Assembly (NCBI RefSeq): GCF_003217095.1
Contig: NZ_QJSR01000002.1
Coordinates: 930,001 to 994,000 of the forward strand
DNA from: Rhizobium sp. PP-CC-3A-592
Lineage (GTDB): Bacteria; Pseudomonadota; Alphaproteobacteria; Rhizobiales; Rhizobiaceae
Reading direction: 5' to 3'
DNA length: 64,000 nucleotides
In this document: in pieces, positions 7,894-17,737 of the stretch
How the letters are laid out: each line of letters opens with the position of its first letter
How positions within the stretch are numbered: the first letter of the stretch is position 1
Program-made: the position numbers and the translations under genes
Notes under the pieces: model-generated
Told to the model about the DNA's origin: nothing
What the model saw: only the letters and a program-made list of their open reading frames with translations
The model's database searches: none

Positions 7894-9222
7894 TCAGTCG
7901 ATATAGCTGCTGAGCTTCATCCCCGCATTCAGGAAGCGCATCGGATCGACGGCATCGCCGTGGAGCCGGACTTCGTAATGGAGGTGCGGGCCGGTGGAGC
8001 GGCCGGTGCTGCCGGAGCGCGCGATGGCATCCCCGGCCTTCACGACGTCGCCGACATTGACGAGAATGGTGGAGAGATGCCCGTAGCGCGTGCTGACGCC
8101 GTTGCCATGATCGATCTCCACCATATTGCCATAGCCACCGTTGCGGCCGGCAACGACGACCTTGCCCGGCGCCGTCGAGCGGACGCTGGTGCCGGTGGCA
8201 ACCCGGAAATCGATGCCCGCGTGCAGCGCCAGACGGCCGAGGAACGGGTCCACGCGATTGCCGAACTGGCTGGTGATGTCGCTCTGCGGCGCCGGGTTGC
8301 TGAACGGCAGCTTGCGGACTTCGCCGCGCACCTGTTCGAGGCGCACGAGCGCGGTATCGAGTTCGACCAGCTGACGGTCGAAGACATCCTTCGTTTCCGG
8401 CTCGACATAGGGGCCGCCCATGGCGGTATCCGTGCTGTCGCCGCCGCTCCGCACCCGCGCCTCGTCGGCGTCTGCCGGATCGGGCGTGACGGAGAGGCCC
8501 GTGCGGGCGACGATGGTCTCGATGGCATCGGTTGCGCTGATGGCGCCGGACGTGAGCGTCGCGATCCTGTCCTTCTGCGAGCGCTCGATATCCTTCAGAG
8601 AGTGCGTGACGCGCGAGAACAGGCGGTCAGCACGATCGGTGATCGTATCGCCGCCGCGCATGTCCGTGCGGGTGAAGGGGGCGGCGTAGGCCAGGGCCGG
8701 CCCCTTGGGTGCTGTCTTTGCGGCAAGGCCCATCAGACGTTCGATGGCCTGGATGCCGCCGGTGGCGTCCGCGTGCTTTTCGGTCTCGGCCTTGTCGGTG
8801 CCGGGGTCGGCAAGTCCGGATTCCTCGGCGCGCTCGATGAGAGAACCGAGCTTGCCGTGGCGCGAGGTGAGGGCCTGTTGCTGCTGGAGAAGCTTCTCGA
8901 CCTTTTCCTCCACCACCTGCTGGTCGAGCAGTTGGCGGCTGGTGACGCGATCGACCTGGGCACGCAACGCCGAGATGCGATCCTCGTAGTCGTGCTGCAT
9001 GCGCGCCTGACGCGCCATCGTGCCGCCGATGAGGTCGTCGCGGAGAACAAGATAGGAGGTCGAGGCGAGATAGCCGATGGCAAAGAGGGCGCCGAGCGAG
9101 ACGCCGACGGCGGTCATCCATGGGCGCACCGTCATGTGGTGGACCTTTTCACCACGGGCGAGGATCAGGATCGGCTGTTCCTTGCGCTTGCCGAATATCG
9201 GGCTTCCCGAACTCTGAGACAC
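7894..9222 (-). CDS. Membrane-anchored M23 (LytM-type) metallopeptidase with coiled coil
   Basis: A 442-residue protein anchored in the inner membrane by one segment (about residues 35-58), with a periplasmic coiled coil (about 75-130), a variable linker, and a C-terminal peptidase M23 domain (about 315-432). The zinc-site motifs are intact: HAGID (H334, D338) and HLH (H413, H415), so it is probably an active peptidoglycan endopeptidase and not a degenerate LytM activator. The architecture resembles the rhizobial polar-growth peptidase RgsM and Caulobacter LmdC, but I cannot assign orthology. It stands alone; the next gene upstream (DUF455) ends 93 bases away on the same strand. Confidence 0.85.
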   Translation of the reverse strand: MSQSSGSPIFGKRKEQPILILARGEKVHHMTVRPWMTAVGVSLGALFAIGYLASTSYLVLRDDLIGGTMARQARMQHDYEDRISALRAQVDRVTSRQLLDQQVVEEKVEKLLQQQQALTSRHGKLGSLIERAEESGLADPGTDKAETEKHADATGGIQAIERLMGLAAKTAPKGPALAYAAPFTRTDMRGGDTITDRADRLFSRVTHSLKDIERSQKDRIATLTSGAISATDAIETIVARTGLSVTPDPADADEARVRSGGDSTDTAMGGPYVEPETKDVFDRQLVELDTALVRLEQVRGEVRKLPFSNPAPQSDITSQFGNRVDPFLGRLALHAGIDFRVATGTSVRSTAPGKVVVAGRNGGYGNMVEIDHGNGVSTRYGHLSTILVNVGDVVKAGDAIARSGSTGRSTGPHLHYEVRLHGDAVDPMRFLNAGMKLSSYID

Positions 9223-9315
9223 AATTTACTCCCGCAGCATGCCCTTAATCCATGCGCGGAGTAGACCTTGTTAAGGTTAATATTTGCTTGATATTGCCCC
9301 GGTGAATGCACCGTC

Positions 9316-10185
9316 TCAGATGTTCACCGAGGCCGTCATCGAGCGATAAAAGGACGGCGTCAGTCCGGCTTCGGCGCGGGCGACATCGTTGAACGGCGCC
9401 TTCAGGGGGCCGCGGAAATTGGCGCGAACGAGATCCTGAAAGGCGCGGGCTGGATCCTTGCCCTCGCGGGCGCACAGGAAGCGAAACCATTTGGCGCCGA
9501 CGGCCACATGGCCCTTCTCGTCCTCGTAGATGATGTCGAGCACGGCGGCACTGGCGTCGTCGCCGGATTGGCGCATCTTTTCCTGCAGAGCGGGCGTCAC
9601 GTCGAGGCCACGGGCTTCGAGGATGAGGGGAACGACCGCAAGACGCGCGGTGAGGTCGTTGCGCGTGTCGTGCGCCGCCTGCCACAGCCCGTCATGGGCC
9701 GGAAGGTCTCCGTAATCGGCGCCGAGATCGCGCAGGCGATTGCGCACCAGTCGAAAATGCTTCGCCTCCTCGAAGGCGACCCGCATCCAGCCATCGAAGA
9801 ACGAGTTCGGTACGCGCTCCGTCGCAAACCGCGCGACGATGTCGAGCGCGAGATCGACGGCGTTCAGCTCGATATGGGCAATGGCATGGAGGAGGGCGAT
9901 GCGCCCGCGCGGCGTCGTCAGCGCGCGGCGCGGCACACGCTGGGGCGGGATCAGCTCCGGCTTTTCCGGGCGACCGGGGCGGACGGGTACGGGAGTGTCG
10001 AGCGGCGAGCGCAGCGACAGGCGTCGCTCGCTCCACCGGCGGGCGGCCTCCTGGGCAAGGTCGGCCTTGAGGTCGAGATCGGAGGCGCGAATGGCGAGCG
10101 CGGCACCGTCGCGCAGCGATCGCATCGCGAGCGAACCCGTCGCTACGCTGCCGGAGGACGGGGCCTCCGGCGCGCTACCCGTCAT
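9316..10185 (-). CDS. DUF455 family ferritin-like protein
   Basis: A 289-residue protein of the DUF455 family, predicted to be a four-helix ferritin-like di-iron protein. Candidate metal ligands are seen in HIELNAVDLALD, FEEAKHF, ILEARGLDVTP and DEKGH, the Glu and Glu-x2-His pattern of di-iron carboxylate proteins. Function is unproven; distant similarity to the tRNA hydroxylase MiaE is often noted for this family. The ATG at 10185 is chosen because it lies 11 bases after the bcp stop with GAGGG overlapping that stop; the longer open frame reads into bcp with an Arg-rich, unlike sequence. Co-transcription with bcp suggests a redox or iron link. Confidence 0.78.
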   Translation of the reverse strand: MTGSAPEAPSSGSVATGSLAMRSLRDGAALAIRASDLDLKADLAQEAARRWSERRLSLRSPLDTPVPVRPGRPEKPELIPPQRVPRRALTTPRGRIALLHAIAHIELNAVDLALDIVARFATERVPNSFFDGWMRVAFEEAKHFRLVRNRLRDLGADYGDLPAHDGLWQAAHDTRNDLTARLAVVPLILEARGLDVTPALQEKMRQSGDDASAAVLDIIYEDEKGHVAVGAKWFRFLCAREGKDPARAFQDLVRANFRGPLKAPFNDVARAEAGLTPSFYRSMTASVNI

Positions 10186-10196
10186 CGCCCCGTCCC

Positions 10197-10670
10197 TCAC
10201 GCGGTTGTGGCCTGAACGGCGGCGAGGACCTCTTCGGCGTGGCCGGGAACCTTGACCTTTTCCCACACCCGCTTGACGACGCCGTCCGGTCCGATGAGAA
10301 CGGTGGTACGCTCCACACCCATGTATTTCTTGCCGTACATGCTTTTCTCGGCCCAGACGCCATAGGCTTCAAGCGTCGTCTTGTCCTCGTCCGCCGCGAG
10401 AATCACGGCGAGGTCGTGCTTGGCGACGAACTTGTCGTGCTTCTTTGCCGAATCGGGCGACATGCCGATCACGATCGCATTGGCGGCCTCGAACGCCTTG
10501 ATTTTCGCCGTGAATGCGATCGATTCGGCCGTGCAGCCGGTGGTGTCGTCCTTGGGATAGAAGAAGAGCACGACCTGGCGGCCCGCCTGTTCGGCGAGCG
10601 AGACGGTTCCGCCGCCGTCCCGCGGCAGAGTGAAGTCCGGCGCCTTGGCGCCTGTGGCGATGACGGTCAT
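10197..10670 (-). CDS. bcp: Thioredoxin-dependent peroxiredoxin, Bcp/PrxQ type, 1-Cys form
   Basis: A 157-residue Bcp-type peroxiredoxin that reduces hydroperoxides. The peroxidatic site is GCT with Cys46, in the normal FYPKDDTTGCT context. The second cysteine that E. coli Bcp has five residues later is replaced by Ile51, and no other cysteine exists in the protein, so it must work as a 1-Cys enzyme with an external thiol as resolver. Start is supported by AGGAG six bases ahead of the ATG. It is followed by the DUF455 gene. Confidence 0.92.
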   Translation of the reverse strand: MTVIATGAKAPDFTLPRDGGGTVSLAEQAGRQVVLFFYPKDDTTGCTAESIAFTAKIKAFEAANAIVIGMSPDSAKKHDKFVAKHDLAVILAADEDKTTLEAYGVWAEKSMYGKKYMGVERTTVLIGPDGVVKRVWEKVKVPGHAEEVLAAVQATTA

Positions 10671-11023
10671 GTTGGCTCCTGTTTTCTGTAAGGTCTGTCA
10701 GCGGATGATGAAAGACGTCGTTCCGACCATTTGTTGCCTCACTTATATGGTGCAAAGCAGCACGCCGTCATCCCCGCTGGGAGAATGGCCGATCATGGAC
10801 GGCGGTTTGACGGCTCGTGTCCTACATCATGGTCATGGGCATCATGTTCATCGGCGCACACGGCTTTCGTGGCGCAAGAGAATAACGCCGGTTGCCGCAT
10901 CGTTTGCCGAAAGGCAGGATAGGTCGATGGCCTCATTGATTTGTTAAATAGGGCTTACGCCTCGAGCCACGGGATATTGCCGAGACATGCATTTTTCGAC
11001 CTTCGCAGAGGCCGACACCGCTC
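10671..11023. other. Divergent intergenic region, no gene seen
   Basis: This gap lies between leftward bcp and the rightward AsmA-like gene and should hold both promoters. An 18-codon Met-rich ORF at 10829-10885 is present but has no clear ribosome site. I see no convincing promoter pair, hairpin or RNA gene. Confidence 0.5.
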
Positions 11024-14000
11024 ATGAGTGAGATCCGGGGTGAAAAGACCGTCTTCCGCAAGGAGGACATCGTCGCGTTGCATTCGCTGCCTTCGGCCCA
11101 GGCGCACGATCCCTGCATCCTGCATACGACCACGCGCCGCCGGTGGCCGCGCCGGTGCGTCAAGGGTGTTCTCGGGCTCGTCTCCGTCCTCATCCTGCTT
11201 GCCGCCGGCCTCGTCGTCGCCGTGGAAGTCGGGGGGATCGACCGTATTTTGAACACGCGGGCCCAGGCAGCGCTGAACAATGCGCTCGGCGACGCCTATC
11301 ATGTCGATGTCGGAAGCACCGTGGTGCGCCTGACCGGTGACGGCGCGCTGGCGCTGAAGGCGCAGGATGTTTCGCTGAAGCGCAATGCCTCCGACGAGCA
11401 GCTGCTGACGACCGAGTCGGTCTTCATCGAGCTCGATCCGCTTTCGCTTCTGTCCGGCAAGATTTCCGTCTCTCGCATCGAGGCGGAAGGTGCGCGTCTC
11501 GCGCCGGCCATCCTGCCGCAGGGCAAGCCTCTCGACCTCACCGGCATCCGCATCGCCGATGTCAGCGGGGCGATGGAGGCGGTCTTTGCGCAGATGGATA
11601 CGATCTCCAGCCTGATCGCCCGCAGTGGCACGCAGGTGGTGCGCATCGCCGACGTAATGCTGCCGCTTTCGGGGCCGCGCAACCGCGTGGTGAAGCTCGA
11701 CGTTCACTCTCTCGATTTTGCCCGTGCCGAGAACGGGTCCATGACAATCCGCGGCGATGCCGCGATCGACGGGACATCGACAGCGCTGCAGCTGACGGCC
11801 GACAGTGACAAGGGACGCATCGTCCGCCTCGGCGGCGCCGTGACCGGCCTGCCCACCTCGGCCCTTCTCTACCGCGCGGAGACCGCGACCGAGCCACCGT
11901 TCGGGCTCGATACCAAGGCCTCGATCAACCTGTCTGCCGTGCGGGCCGGCGAAGGCGTTGCGCCCGAGTTGACCATGTCGGGCGCTCTCGATCAGGGCGT
12001 CTTCGTCGCGAGCGGCCTGCAATCCGATCTCCTGCCGTCCAATGTCAATCTCGCTTATGATTTCGATCGCGGCAGCATCGAGGTCAACACCTCGACGGTC
12101 CGGCTCGGCAAGTCGGTGTTCCCGTTCAGCGGTTCCGTCCGCGATATCGATTCGGCGAGCGCGGCATCCATGGCGCCGGCCGCGACGCTTTCGCAGGAAA
12201 CGCTGCCCTCGGACCCGATCTCGCTGGCCCTGCCGAAGGGTTTCAGTATCGACGTGCTGGTGAAGGGCGGAACCTCCGCCCCGATCGACGTCAACGAGCC
12301 GCCGCTGACCTTCGATGCGAAGGTCGCGGGCGACTTCCAGTCCGAGCGGCATGCGCTGTTGTTCCGCGAGCTTTCCGTCGCCAGCAACCTCGGGACCTTC
12401 GCCGGCTCCCTTTCGATCGCCTTTTCGAACACGTCGCCGCAGATCAATTTTGCGGGCCTGACCACGGACATGCAGACGGCCGGCATCAAGCAGCTCTGGC
12501 CCTGGTGGGTCGGCAAGAAGGCCCGTGCCTGGGTGATTTCAAATATCTTCGGCGGCACCGTCAACAACGGCAAGATCCAACTGGCGATCGAGGAAGGGCG
12601 TCTGGCGGAGACCGCCGGCCCGGTCGAGTTCGGCGCGGATGAATTGACGATCGATTTCGACATCGGTGGCGCGCGAGTCAACATTGCCGGCGACATACCG
12701 CCGCTGCGCGACGCGACGGGGCATTTCATGCTGCGGGGCGAACGCGCGCAGGTGGATATCAACAGCGGCACGGCCTATTTCCCGTCCGGGCGGACGGTAA
12801 CGCTGAATGGTGGAAACCTGATCCTCCCCAACACCTATGCCAAGCCGTTGATGGCGGAGCTTAAGCTGCAGGTGACCGGCGAGGCGGATGCGATCGCGGA
12901 ACTCGTGAGCTATCGGCCTCTGGAAGCCCTGCAGAAGACCCCTTTCAAGGCGGAGGATTTCTCCGGCCCCATGACAGCGGATGTCGGCGCCCGGTTCGGG
13001 CTTGCCCGCGACCAGCATCCGCCGCCGCCGGAATGGCAGGCGGAAATGCGCCTGAACGGCGTTTCGCTGAAGACGCCGATGGCCGGTCGCGAGATCTCCG
13101 ACATCGACGGAACGTTGCGCATCGACCCTCAGCATGCCGTTCTCGACGCGAAGGCGGCGGTCGACGGCGTCACGATGAAGCTCGATGCGGTGGAACCGAT
13201 CGGGGCGAACAGCCCGGTCAAGCGCAGCCGCACCGTCTCCGGCACCTTGCCCGACGGCGCGCTCGCCAAGTTCGCACCGGGGCTTGCCGGCATCGTCGAT
13301 GGACCTGTCGGTCTCGACGTTGATCTGCAGGAGGGTGACCGGCAGGTGGTCAAGGTCGATCTGGAAGGTGCGACCCTGTCTCTGCCGTGGATCGGCTGGA
13401 GCAAGGGGCGCGGCGTGCCGGCGACCTCGAGCCTTTCGGCTGTCTCGAAGGACGGGGTGACATCTATCAGCGACTTCAAGATCTCGGGCGAGAGCTTTGG
13501 AGCCGGGGGATCGATCACCATCGACAAGGCCGGCCTGGCCGCCGCCGACCTCACCTCCGTGCGCCTTGCGGCCGGCGACAACTACGCCGTCTCGGTGAAG
13601 CGGCAAAAGAGCGGCTACGGCGTGACCGTCAACGGCACCTCGGCCGACATTCGCTCGGTCATCGACAGCCTGAAGTCGCCGGGCGCAAAGGGCGACGTTT
13701 CCCAGGCAGCGGCCAAGCGCGTCTCGATCGATGCGTCGCTGGAGAGCGTACAAGGGTTCCACTCCGAAGCGCTCTCCAACGTCAACCTGACGTACACCGC
13801 CCGCGGAAAGGCGATCGAGGGGCTGAAGCTGAAGGCGGTGACCTCAACCGGACAGGCCGTGGTCGGCGATCTCGTTGCGTCCGGCGCCGACAATATCGTG
13901 CAGCTGACGAGCGGCGACGCAGGCGCTCTCGCCCGGTTCGCCGATATCTACGCCAATATGCGCGGCGGCCTTTTGAACCTGAAACTCCGGGATCGCGGCG

Positions 14001-14488
14001 GCAACTCCTGGCGTGGAACGCTCGATATCCGCAAATTCGCGCTCGTCAACGAGCAGCGGCTGCAATCGATGGTCTCCTCTCCCTCGACATCCGATGGGCG
14101 AAGCCTGAACCAGGCGGTCAAGAAGGATATCGACATGAGCTCGGTGAAGTTCGAGCGCGGTTTTGCCAATCTCGCGCTCGACGGCGGGCAGATCGCCCTC
14201 GACAACGGCGTCGTGCGCGGCAGCGACGTCGGTGCGACGTTTCAGGGCGTCGTGCGCGACCCCAATGGCAAGATCGACATGACCGGCACCTTCATGCCGG
14301 CCTACGGCCTCAATCGCCTCTTCAGCGAACTGCCGCTGATCGGCACCCTTCTCGGCAACGGCCGCGACCGCGGCCTGCTCGGCATCACCTTCAAGCTGAC
14401 AGGCTCCTTCACCAAACCGAACCTCACCATCAACCCCCTATCGATCATCGCGCCGGGCGTATTCCGGAATATCTTCGAGTTCAACTGA
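11024..14488 (+). CDS. Giant AsmA-like/YhdP-type protein (DUF3971 region)
   Basis: A 1154-residue protein with one N-terminal membrane segment (about residues 47-70, after an Arg-rich cytosolic start) and a very long periplasmic part made of beta-rich AsmA/TamB-like repeats. The stretch around KQLWPWWVGKKARAWV is the DUF3971 signature, and the C-terminal GTFMPAYGLNRLFSELPLIG matches the AsmA-like C region. Proteins of this group are thought to form hydrophobic grooves that carry phospholipid between inner and outer membranes. The ATG at 11024 has only a weak AGG upstream. The position between bcp and tyrS is conserved in rhizobia as far as I recall. It converges on tyrS. Confidence 0.85.
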   Translation: MSEIRGEKTVFRKEDIVALHSLPSAQAHDPCILHTTTRRRWPRRCVKGVLGLVSVLILLAAGLVVAVEVGGIDRILNTRAQAALNNALGDAYHVDVGSTVVRLTGDGALALKAQDVSLKRNASDEQLLTTESVFIELDPLSLLSGKISVSRIEAEGARLAPAILPQGKPLDLTGIRIADVSGAMEAVFAQMDTISSLIARSGTQVVRIADVMLPLSGPRNRVVKLDVHSLDFARAENGSMTIRGDAAIDGTSTALQLTADSDKGRIVRLGGAVTGLPTSALLYRAETATEPPFGLDTKASINLSAVRAGEGVAPELTMSGALDQGVFVASGLQSDLLPSNVNLAYDFDRGSIEVNTSTVRLGKSVFPFSGSVRDIDSASAASMAPAATLSQETLPSDPISLALPKGFSIDVLVKGGTSAPIDVNEPPLTFDAKVAGDFQSERHALLFRELSVASNLGTFAGSLSIAFSNTSPQINFAGLTTDMQTAGIKQLWPWWVGKKARAWVISNIFGGTVNNGKIQLAIEEGRLAETAGPVEFGADELTIDFDIGGARVNIAGDIPPLRDATGHFMLRGERAQVDINSGTAYFPSGRTVTLNGGNLILPNTYAKPLMAELKLQVTGEADAIAELVSYRPLEALQKTPFKAEDFSGPMTADVGARFGLARDQHPPPPEWQAEMRLNGVSLKTPMAGREISDIDGTLRIDPQHAVLDAKAAVDGVTMKLDAVEPIGANSPVKRSRTVSGTLPDGALAKFAPGLAGIVDGPVGLDVDLQEGDRQVVKVDLEGATLSLPWIGWSKGRGVPATSSLSAVSKDGVTSISDFKISGESFGAGGSITIDKAGLAAADLTSVRLAAGDNYAVSVKRQKSGYGVTVNGTSADIRSVIDSLKSPGAKGDVSQAAAKRVSIDASLESVQGFHSEALSNVNLTYTARGKAIEGLKLKAVTSTGQAVVGDLVASGADNIVQLTSGDAGALARFADIYANMRGGLLNLKLRDRGGNSWRGTLDIRKFALVNEQRLQSMVSSPSTSDGRSLNQAVKKDIDMSSVKFERGFANLALDGGQIALDNGVVRGSDVGATFQGVVRDPNGKIDMTGTFMPAYGLNRLFSELPLIGTLLGNGRDRGLLGITFKLTGSFTKPNLTINPLSIIAPGVFRNIFEFN

Positions 14489-14515
14489 GGAGGGGGAGTG
14501 GACCGCTGCTGAACG

Positions 14516-14552
14516 CAAAAGGCATCGGGCAGGGATTGCTGCCCGATGCCTC
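14516..14552 (-). terminator. Rho-independent terminator of tyrS
   Basis: A perfect 13-bp stem (arms 14520-14532 and 14539-14551, beginning AGGCATCGGGCAG) with a six-base loop. On the minus strand it is followed at once by TTTT and lies 36 bases after the tyrS stop. It could also stop the convergent AsmA-like transcript, but the T run favours tyrS. Confidence 0.88.
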
Positions 14553-14587
14553 GGCGTAGGTCTCAATAGGATTGCTTGTCGCTCGGC

Positions 14588-15841
14588 TTACGACGGGCGG
14601 ACGAGGATGTGCTTCTTCTTGCCGAGGGAGAGCTTGATCACGCCGTCTGCCGTGAGTTCGCTCGTGCCGATGGCCTTGCGCTCGTCGGAGATCGCGACAT
14701 CGTTGATGCGGACGGCGCCGCCCTGGATGTGGCGGCGGGCTTCGCCGTTGGAGGCGGCGAGGCCGGAGCGGACGATCAGCGTCAGGAGCCCGAGGCCGGC
14801 GTCGAGTTCGGCGGCCGGGATCGCGATCGACGGCAGGTCTTCGGCGAGCGCACCTTCCTCGAAGGTCTTGCGCGCGGTCTCGGCAGCCGCCTCTGCAGCG
14901 GCGCGGCCGTGCAGGATCGCGGTCACCTCGGTTGCCAGCGTCTTCTTCGCCTCGTTGATCTCGGCGCCGCCGAGGGCCGTCAGCTTTGCGATCTCGTCCA
15001 TGGGCAGCGTTGTGAAGAGCTTGAGGAAGCGGCCAACATCGGCATCTTCCGTGTTGCGCCAATACTGCCAGAAATCATAGACCGGCAGCAATTCGGCGTT
15101 CAGCCAGATCGCGCCGGAGGCCGACTTCCCCATTTTCGCGCCCGACGACGTTGTGAGCAGCGGCGAGGTGAGCGCGTAGAGCTGCTGCGTACCCATGCGG
15201 TGGCCGAGATCGATGCCGTTGACGATGTTGCCCCACTGGTCGGAGCCGCCCATCTGCAGGCGGCAGTCGTAGCGCTTGGCCAGTTCCACGAAGTCGTAGG
15301 CCTGCAGGATCATGTAGTTGAATTCAAGGAACGAGAGCGACTGCTCGCGGTCGAGCCGGGTCTTGACGCTGTCGAAGGAAAGCATGCGATTGACGGAGAA
15401 GTGCCGGCCGACATCGCGCAGGAATTCGAGGTAGTTGAGCGGACGCAGCCATTCGGCATTGTTGACCATCAGCGCGGCGTTGCCGGGCTTGTCATAGTCG
15501 AGGTAATTGGCGAAGCAGCGCTTGATCGAGGCGATGTTCTCCTCGATCGTTTCCACCGTCATCAGCTTGCGGGCTTCTTCCTTGAAGGAGGGATCGCCCA
15601 CCATACCGGTGCCACCGCCCATCAGAGAGAGCGGCCGATGGCCGGTTTCCTGCAGCCAGTGCAGCATCATGATCTGCGTGAGGTGGCCGACATGCAGGCT
15701 CGATGCGGTCGGATCATAGCCGATATAGGCCGTCACGACCTCCTTCTGGAACAGCGCATCCAGCCCGCTCTCGTCGGAGAGCTGGTGGAGAAAGCCGCGC
15801 TCGTCGAGGGTGCGGAGGAAATCGGACTTGAACCTGGACAT
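14588..15841 (-). CDS. tyrS: Tyrosyl-tRNA synthetase
   Basis: A 417-residue class I aminoacyl-tRNA synthetase that charges tRNA-Tyr. The HIGH motif appears as HVGH (residues 50-53) and KMSKS as KMGKS (236-240). [10 protein letters not shown] near 196-205 and the C-terminal S4 RNA-binding domain (about 352-410) are characteristic of bacterial TyrS, as is the length. It is transcribed alone, divergent from anmK, and has a strong terminator just after it. Confidence 0.96.
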   Translation of the reverse strand: MSRFKSDFLRTLDERGFLHQLSDESGLDALFQKEVVTAYIGYDPTASSLHVGHLTQIMMLHWLQETGHRPLSLMGGGTGMVGDPSFKEEARKLMTVETIEENIASIKRCFANYLDYDKPGNAALMVNNAEWLRPLNYLEFLRDVGRHFSVNRMLSFDSVKTRLDREQSLSFLEFNYMILQAYDFVELAKRYDCRLQMGGSDQWGNIVNGIDLGHRMGTQQLYALTSPLLTTSSGAKMGKSASGAIWLNAELLPVYDFWQYWRNTEDADVGRFLKLFTTLPMDEIAKLTALGGAEINEAKKTLATEVTAILHGRAAAEAAAETARKTFEEGALAEDLPSIAIPAAELDAGLGLLTLIVRSGLAASNGEARRHIQGGAVRINDVAISDERKAIGTSELTADGVIKLSLGKKKHILVRPS

Positions 15842-15966
15842 GGACCTGAACTCTTCAATCTGGCGGAAGCCGGGCCTTTAGCATTGTTTTTTGCGAAGTG
15901 CATCCGTCTCGGTCATGAATGTTGCAGACAGGGATCGCCGACGCGATTCGGCGGGAGTGACACGAA

Positions 15967-17091
15967 ATGACGGCGGTGAAGACGGCGATCGGGCTGATGA
16001 GTGGCACCAGCATGGACGGGATCGACATCGCGCTCGTGGAGACCGACGGCGAGGCGATCGTCAGGCGCGGTCCGTCCCACGGGCTGTCCTACGACAGCGG
16101 CTTTCGCGCACGGCTGAAGGCAGCGCTTGTGATGGCCGGCGCGATCCGGCATCGCGCCGAGCGTCCGGGAGACCTCGCGCGCATCGAGCGGGACTTGACG
16201 TTGCTGCATGCCGTTGCCGTTCACGATTTTCTCCATGCGCAGGGGCTCACGGCATCCGATATCGATGTGATCGGTTTCCACGGGCAGACGGTGCTGCACC
16301 GGCCGGACGCCGGGCTGACCGTGCAGATCGGCGACGGGGCTCTCCTGGAGGCGGAAACGGGGATCGACGTCATCCATGACATGCGAGCGGCGGACATGGT
16401 GGCCGGCGGGCAGGGGGCGCCGCTCATCCCCGTCTATCACCAGGCGCTTGCCGCCAATCTGCCGGGCGAACTCGAAGGGCCTGTCGTGTTCGTCAATATC
16501 GGCGGTATTTCCAACCTGACCTTCGTCGGCGAAGACGGACACCTCTCGGCCTTCGATAGCGGCCCCGGAAACATGCTGATCGACCAGTGGATGGAGGCTC
16601 ATGGTGGCGGGGCGTTCGATGCCGGCGGTGCCGTTGCTGCGGCTGGCGCCGTCGTGCCCGATCTTGCGGCCCGATACCTGAACCATGCGTTCTTCTCGGG
16701 CAATCTTCGCCGTTCGCTGGATCGCGGTGATTTCGCGCCGCCTGCCAAGGGCGAGGTCTCGCTGGAAGACGGCGCCCGCACGCTCGCCTATGTCACAGGT
16801 GCTGCGATCCTGCGCTGCGCGACGCATCTGCCGGCCCGGCCGAAGACCTATATCGTCTCCGGGGGAGGTCGGCTCAATCCGGTTATCATGCGTGAATTCT
16901 CCGCGCTGGCTGCGGAGAGCGGCGCCCGCGTTGTATCATCCGATGTCGTGGGACTGGATGGCGGCGCGATGGAAGCGGAGGCCTGGGCCTATCTCGCGGT
17001 GCGGTCGCTGCGCGGTCTGCCTCTGACGTTTCCGGGAACGACGGGCGTGCGGGAGCCGGTGAGCGGGGGTGTCCTAAATCAAAAGCCATGA
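15967..17091 (+). CDS. anmK: Anhydro-N-acetylmuramic acid kinase
   Basis: A 374-residue kinase of the AnmK family, which converts 1,6-anhydro-MurNAc from cell-wall turnover into MurNAc-6-phosphate for recycling. The start [12 protein letters not shown] is the ATP-binding signature; [30 protein letters not shown] and VSGGGRLN also fit. The ATG has GGGAG about eight bases upstream. It is divergent from tyrS across a 125-base gap, an arrangement I recall as usual in rhizobia. Confidence 0.94.
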   Translation: MTAVKTAIGLMSGTSMDGIDIALVETDGEAIVRRGPSHGLSYDSGFRARLKAALVMAGAIRHRAERPGDLARIERDLTLLHAVAVHDFLHAQGLTASDIDVIGFHGQTVLHRPDAGLTVQIGDGALLEAETGIDVIHDMRAADMVAGGQGAPLIPVYHQALAANLPGELEGPVVFVNIGGISNLTFVGEDGHLSAFDSGPGNMLIDQWMEAHGGGAFDAGGAVAAAGAVVPDLAARYLNHAFFSGNLRRSLDRGDFAPPAKGEVSLEDGARTLAYVTGAAILRCATHLPARPKTYIVSGGGRLNPVIMREFSALAAESGARVVSSDVVGLDGGAMEAEAWAYLAVRSLRGLPLTFPGTTGVREPVSGGVLNQKP

Positions 17092-17100
17092 TCGAGGGGA

Positions 17101-17310
17101 TCAAGGACGTCTCAGAAGCTCCAATGCCTTGTCGATCTCGTGGCGTCCACGTTCGGCCTCTTGGAGGTAGAGCTTGTGGGTTTCGAATTGTTTGACCATA
17201 TGCACAGCGACGTCCGACATCAATGTCTCGACGCTCACGCCGCGTTCGCCGGCAATGCGCGCAACCTTCTCTGCCGTGTCTTGGGATACCGGAATGACGA
17301 TTGCGTTCAT
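17101..17310 (-). CDS. Small antitoxin-like protein (possible ribbon-helix-helix)
   Basis: A 69-residue protein whose first 50 residues (IVIPVSQDTAEKVARIAGERG...) fit a ribbon-helix-helix DNA-binding domain: one beta strand followed by two helices. The charged tail may bind the toxin. Its start overlaps the end of the PIN-domain gene by four bases, so the two are translationally coupled and probably form a type II toxin-antitoxin pair. The antitoxin gene comes second, the reverse of the usual order. The family match is by appearance only. Confidence 0.65.
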   Translation of the reverse strand: MNAIVIPVSQDTAEKVARIAGERGVSVETLMSDVAVHMVKQFETHKLYLQEAERGRHEIDKALELLRRP

Positions 17311-17732
17311 GGTATCATCCTTTGCAGCAGTGACAGAGGCGTTTCGACGAGGATCTCCGGGAACTCGAGGTCCATGGACCGAAAGTCCCGGATATTGTTC
17401 GTAACGATCGTAGCGCCGTTTGCGGCTACAGCCAATTCGAAAACGTGATTGTCGGCTTCATCCACGAGGTTCGGCCGCCAGCTGAAATATATGTCGTGCC
17501 ATCGGCACGTCGATACAAAGGCGCGCAGCAGCAGGCTGCGTTCCAGACTGTCGAGACGCGCCCTCCCAAAAATCGCCTCACGGGACAGGACGTCTCTATA
17601 CTCCAGGAAAAGCGACGCCGACAAAACCGGCGTCAATGTCTTCAAAAGGCAAAGCTCGATGATTTTCGAAGAGGCGCTGCGACCGATACAGGCACTTGTC
17701 AGCACATTTGTATCGATAACGACGTTTGACAT
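17307..17732 (-). CDS. PIN-domain toxin (COG1569-like, type II toxin-antitoxin)
   Basis: A 141-residue PIN-domain protein. PIN toxins are magnesium-dependent RNases that usually cut tRNA or rRNA. Acidic residues expected at the active site are present: Asp7 in VVIDTNVL, Glu44 in LEYRDVL, Asp91/Asp94 in DEADNH, and Asp116 in TNNIRDF. The open frame continues upstream through the antisense-like frame of the hydrolase gene, but the ATG at 17732 directly precedes the conserved VIDTN start. It lies only five bases after the hydrolase stop, so it may be co-transcribed with that gene. Context with the small coupled gene downstream supports a toxin role; activity is untested. Confidence 0.78.
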   Translation of the reverse strand: MSNVVIDTNVLTSACIGRSASSKIIELCLLKTLTPVLSASLFLEYRDVLSREAIFGRARLDSLERSLLLRAFVSTCRWHDIYFSWRPNLVDEADNHVFELAVAANGATIVTNNIRDFRSMDLEFPEILVETPLSLLQRMIP

Positions 17733-17737
17733 CGGCT

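Noticed and set aside
10829-10885. 18-codon Met-rich ORF between bcp and the AsmA-like gene
   Set aside because: No ribosome site, too short, no context to support it.
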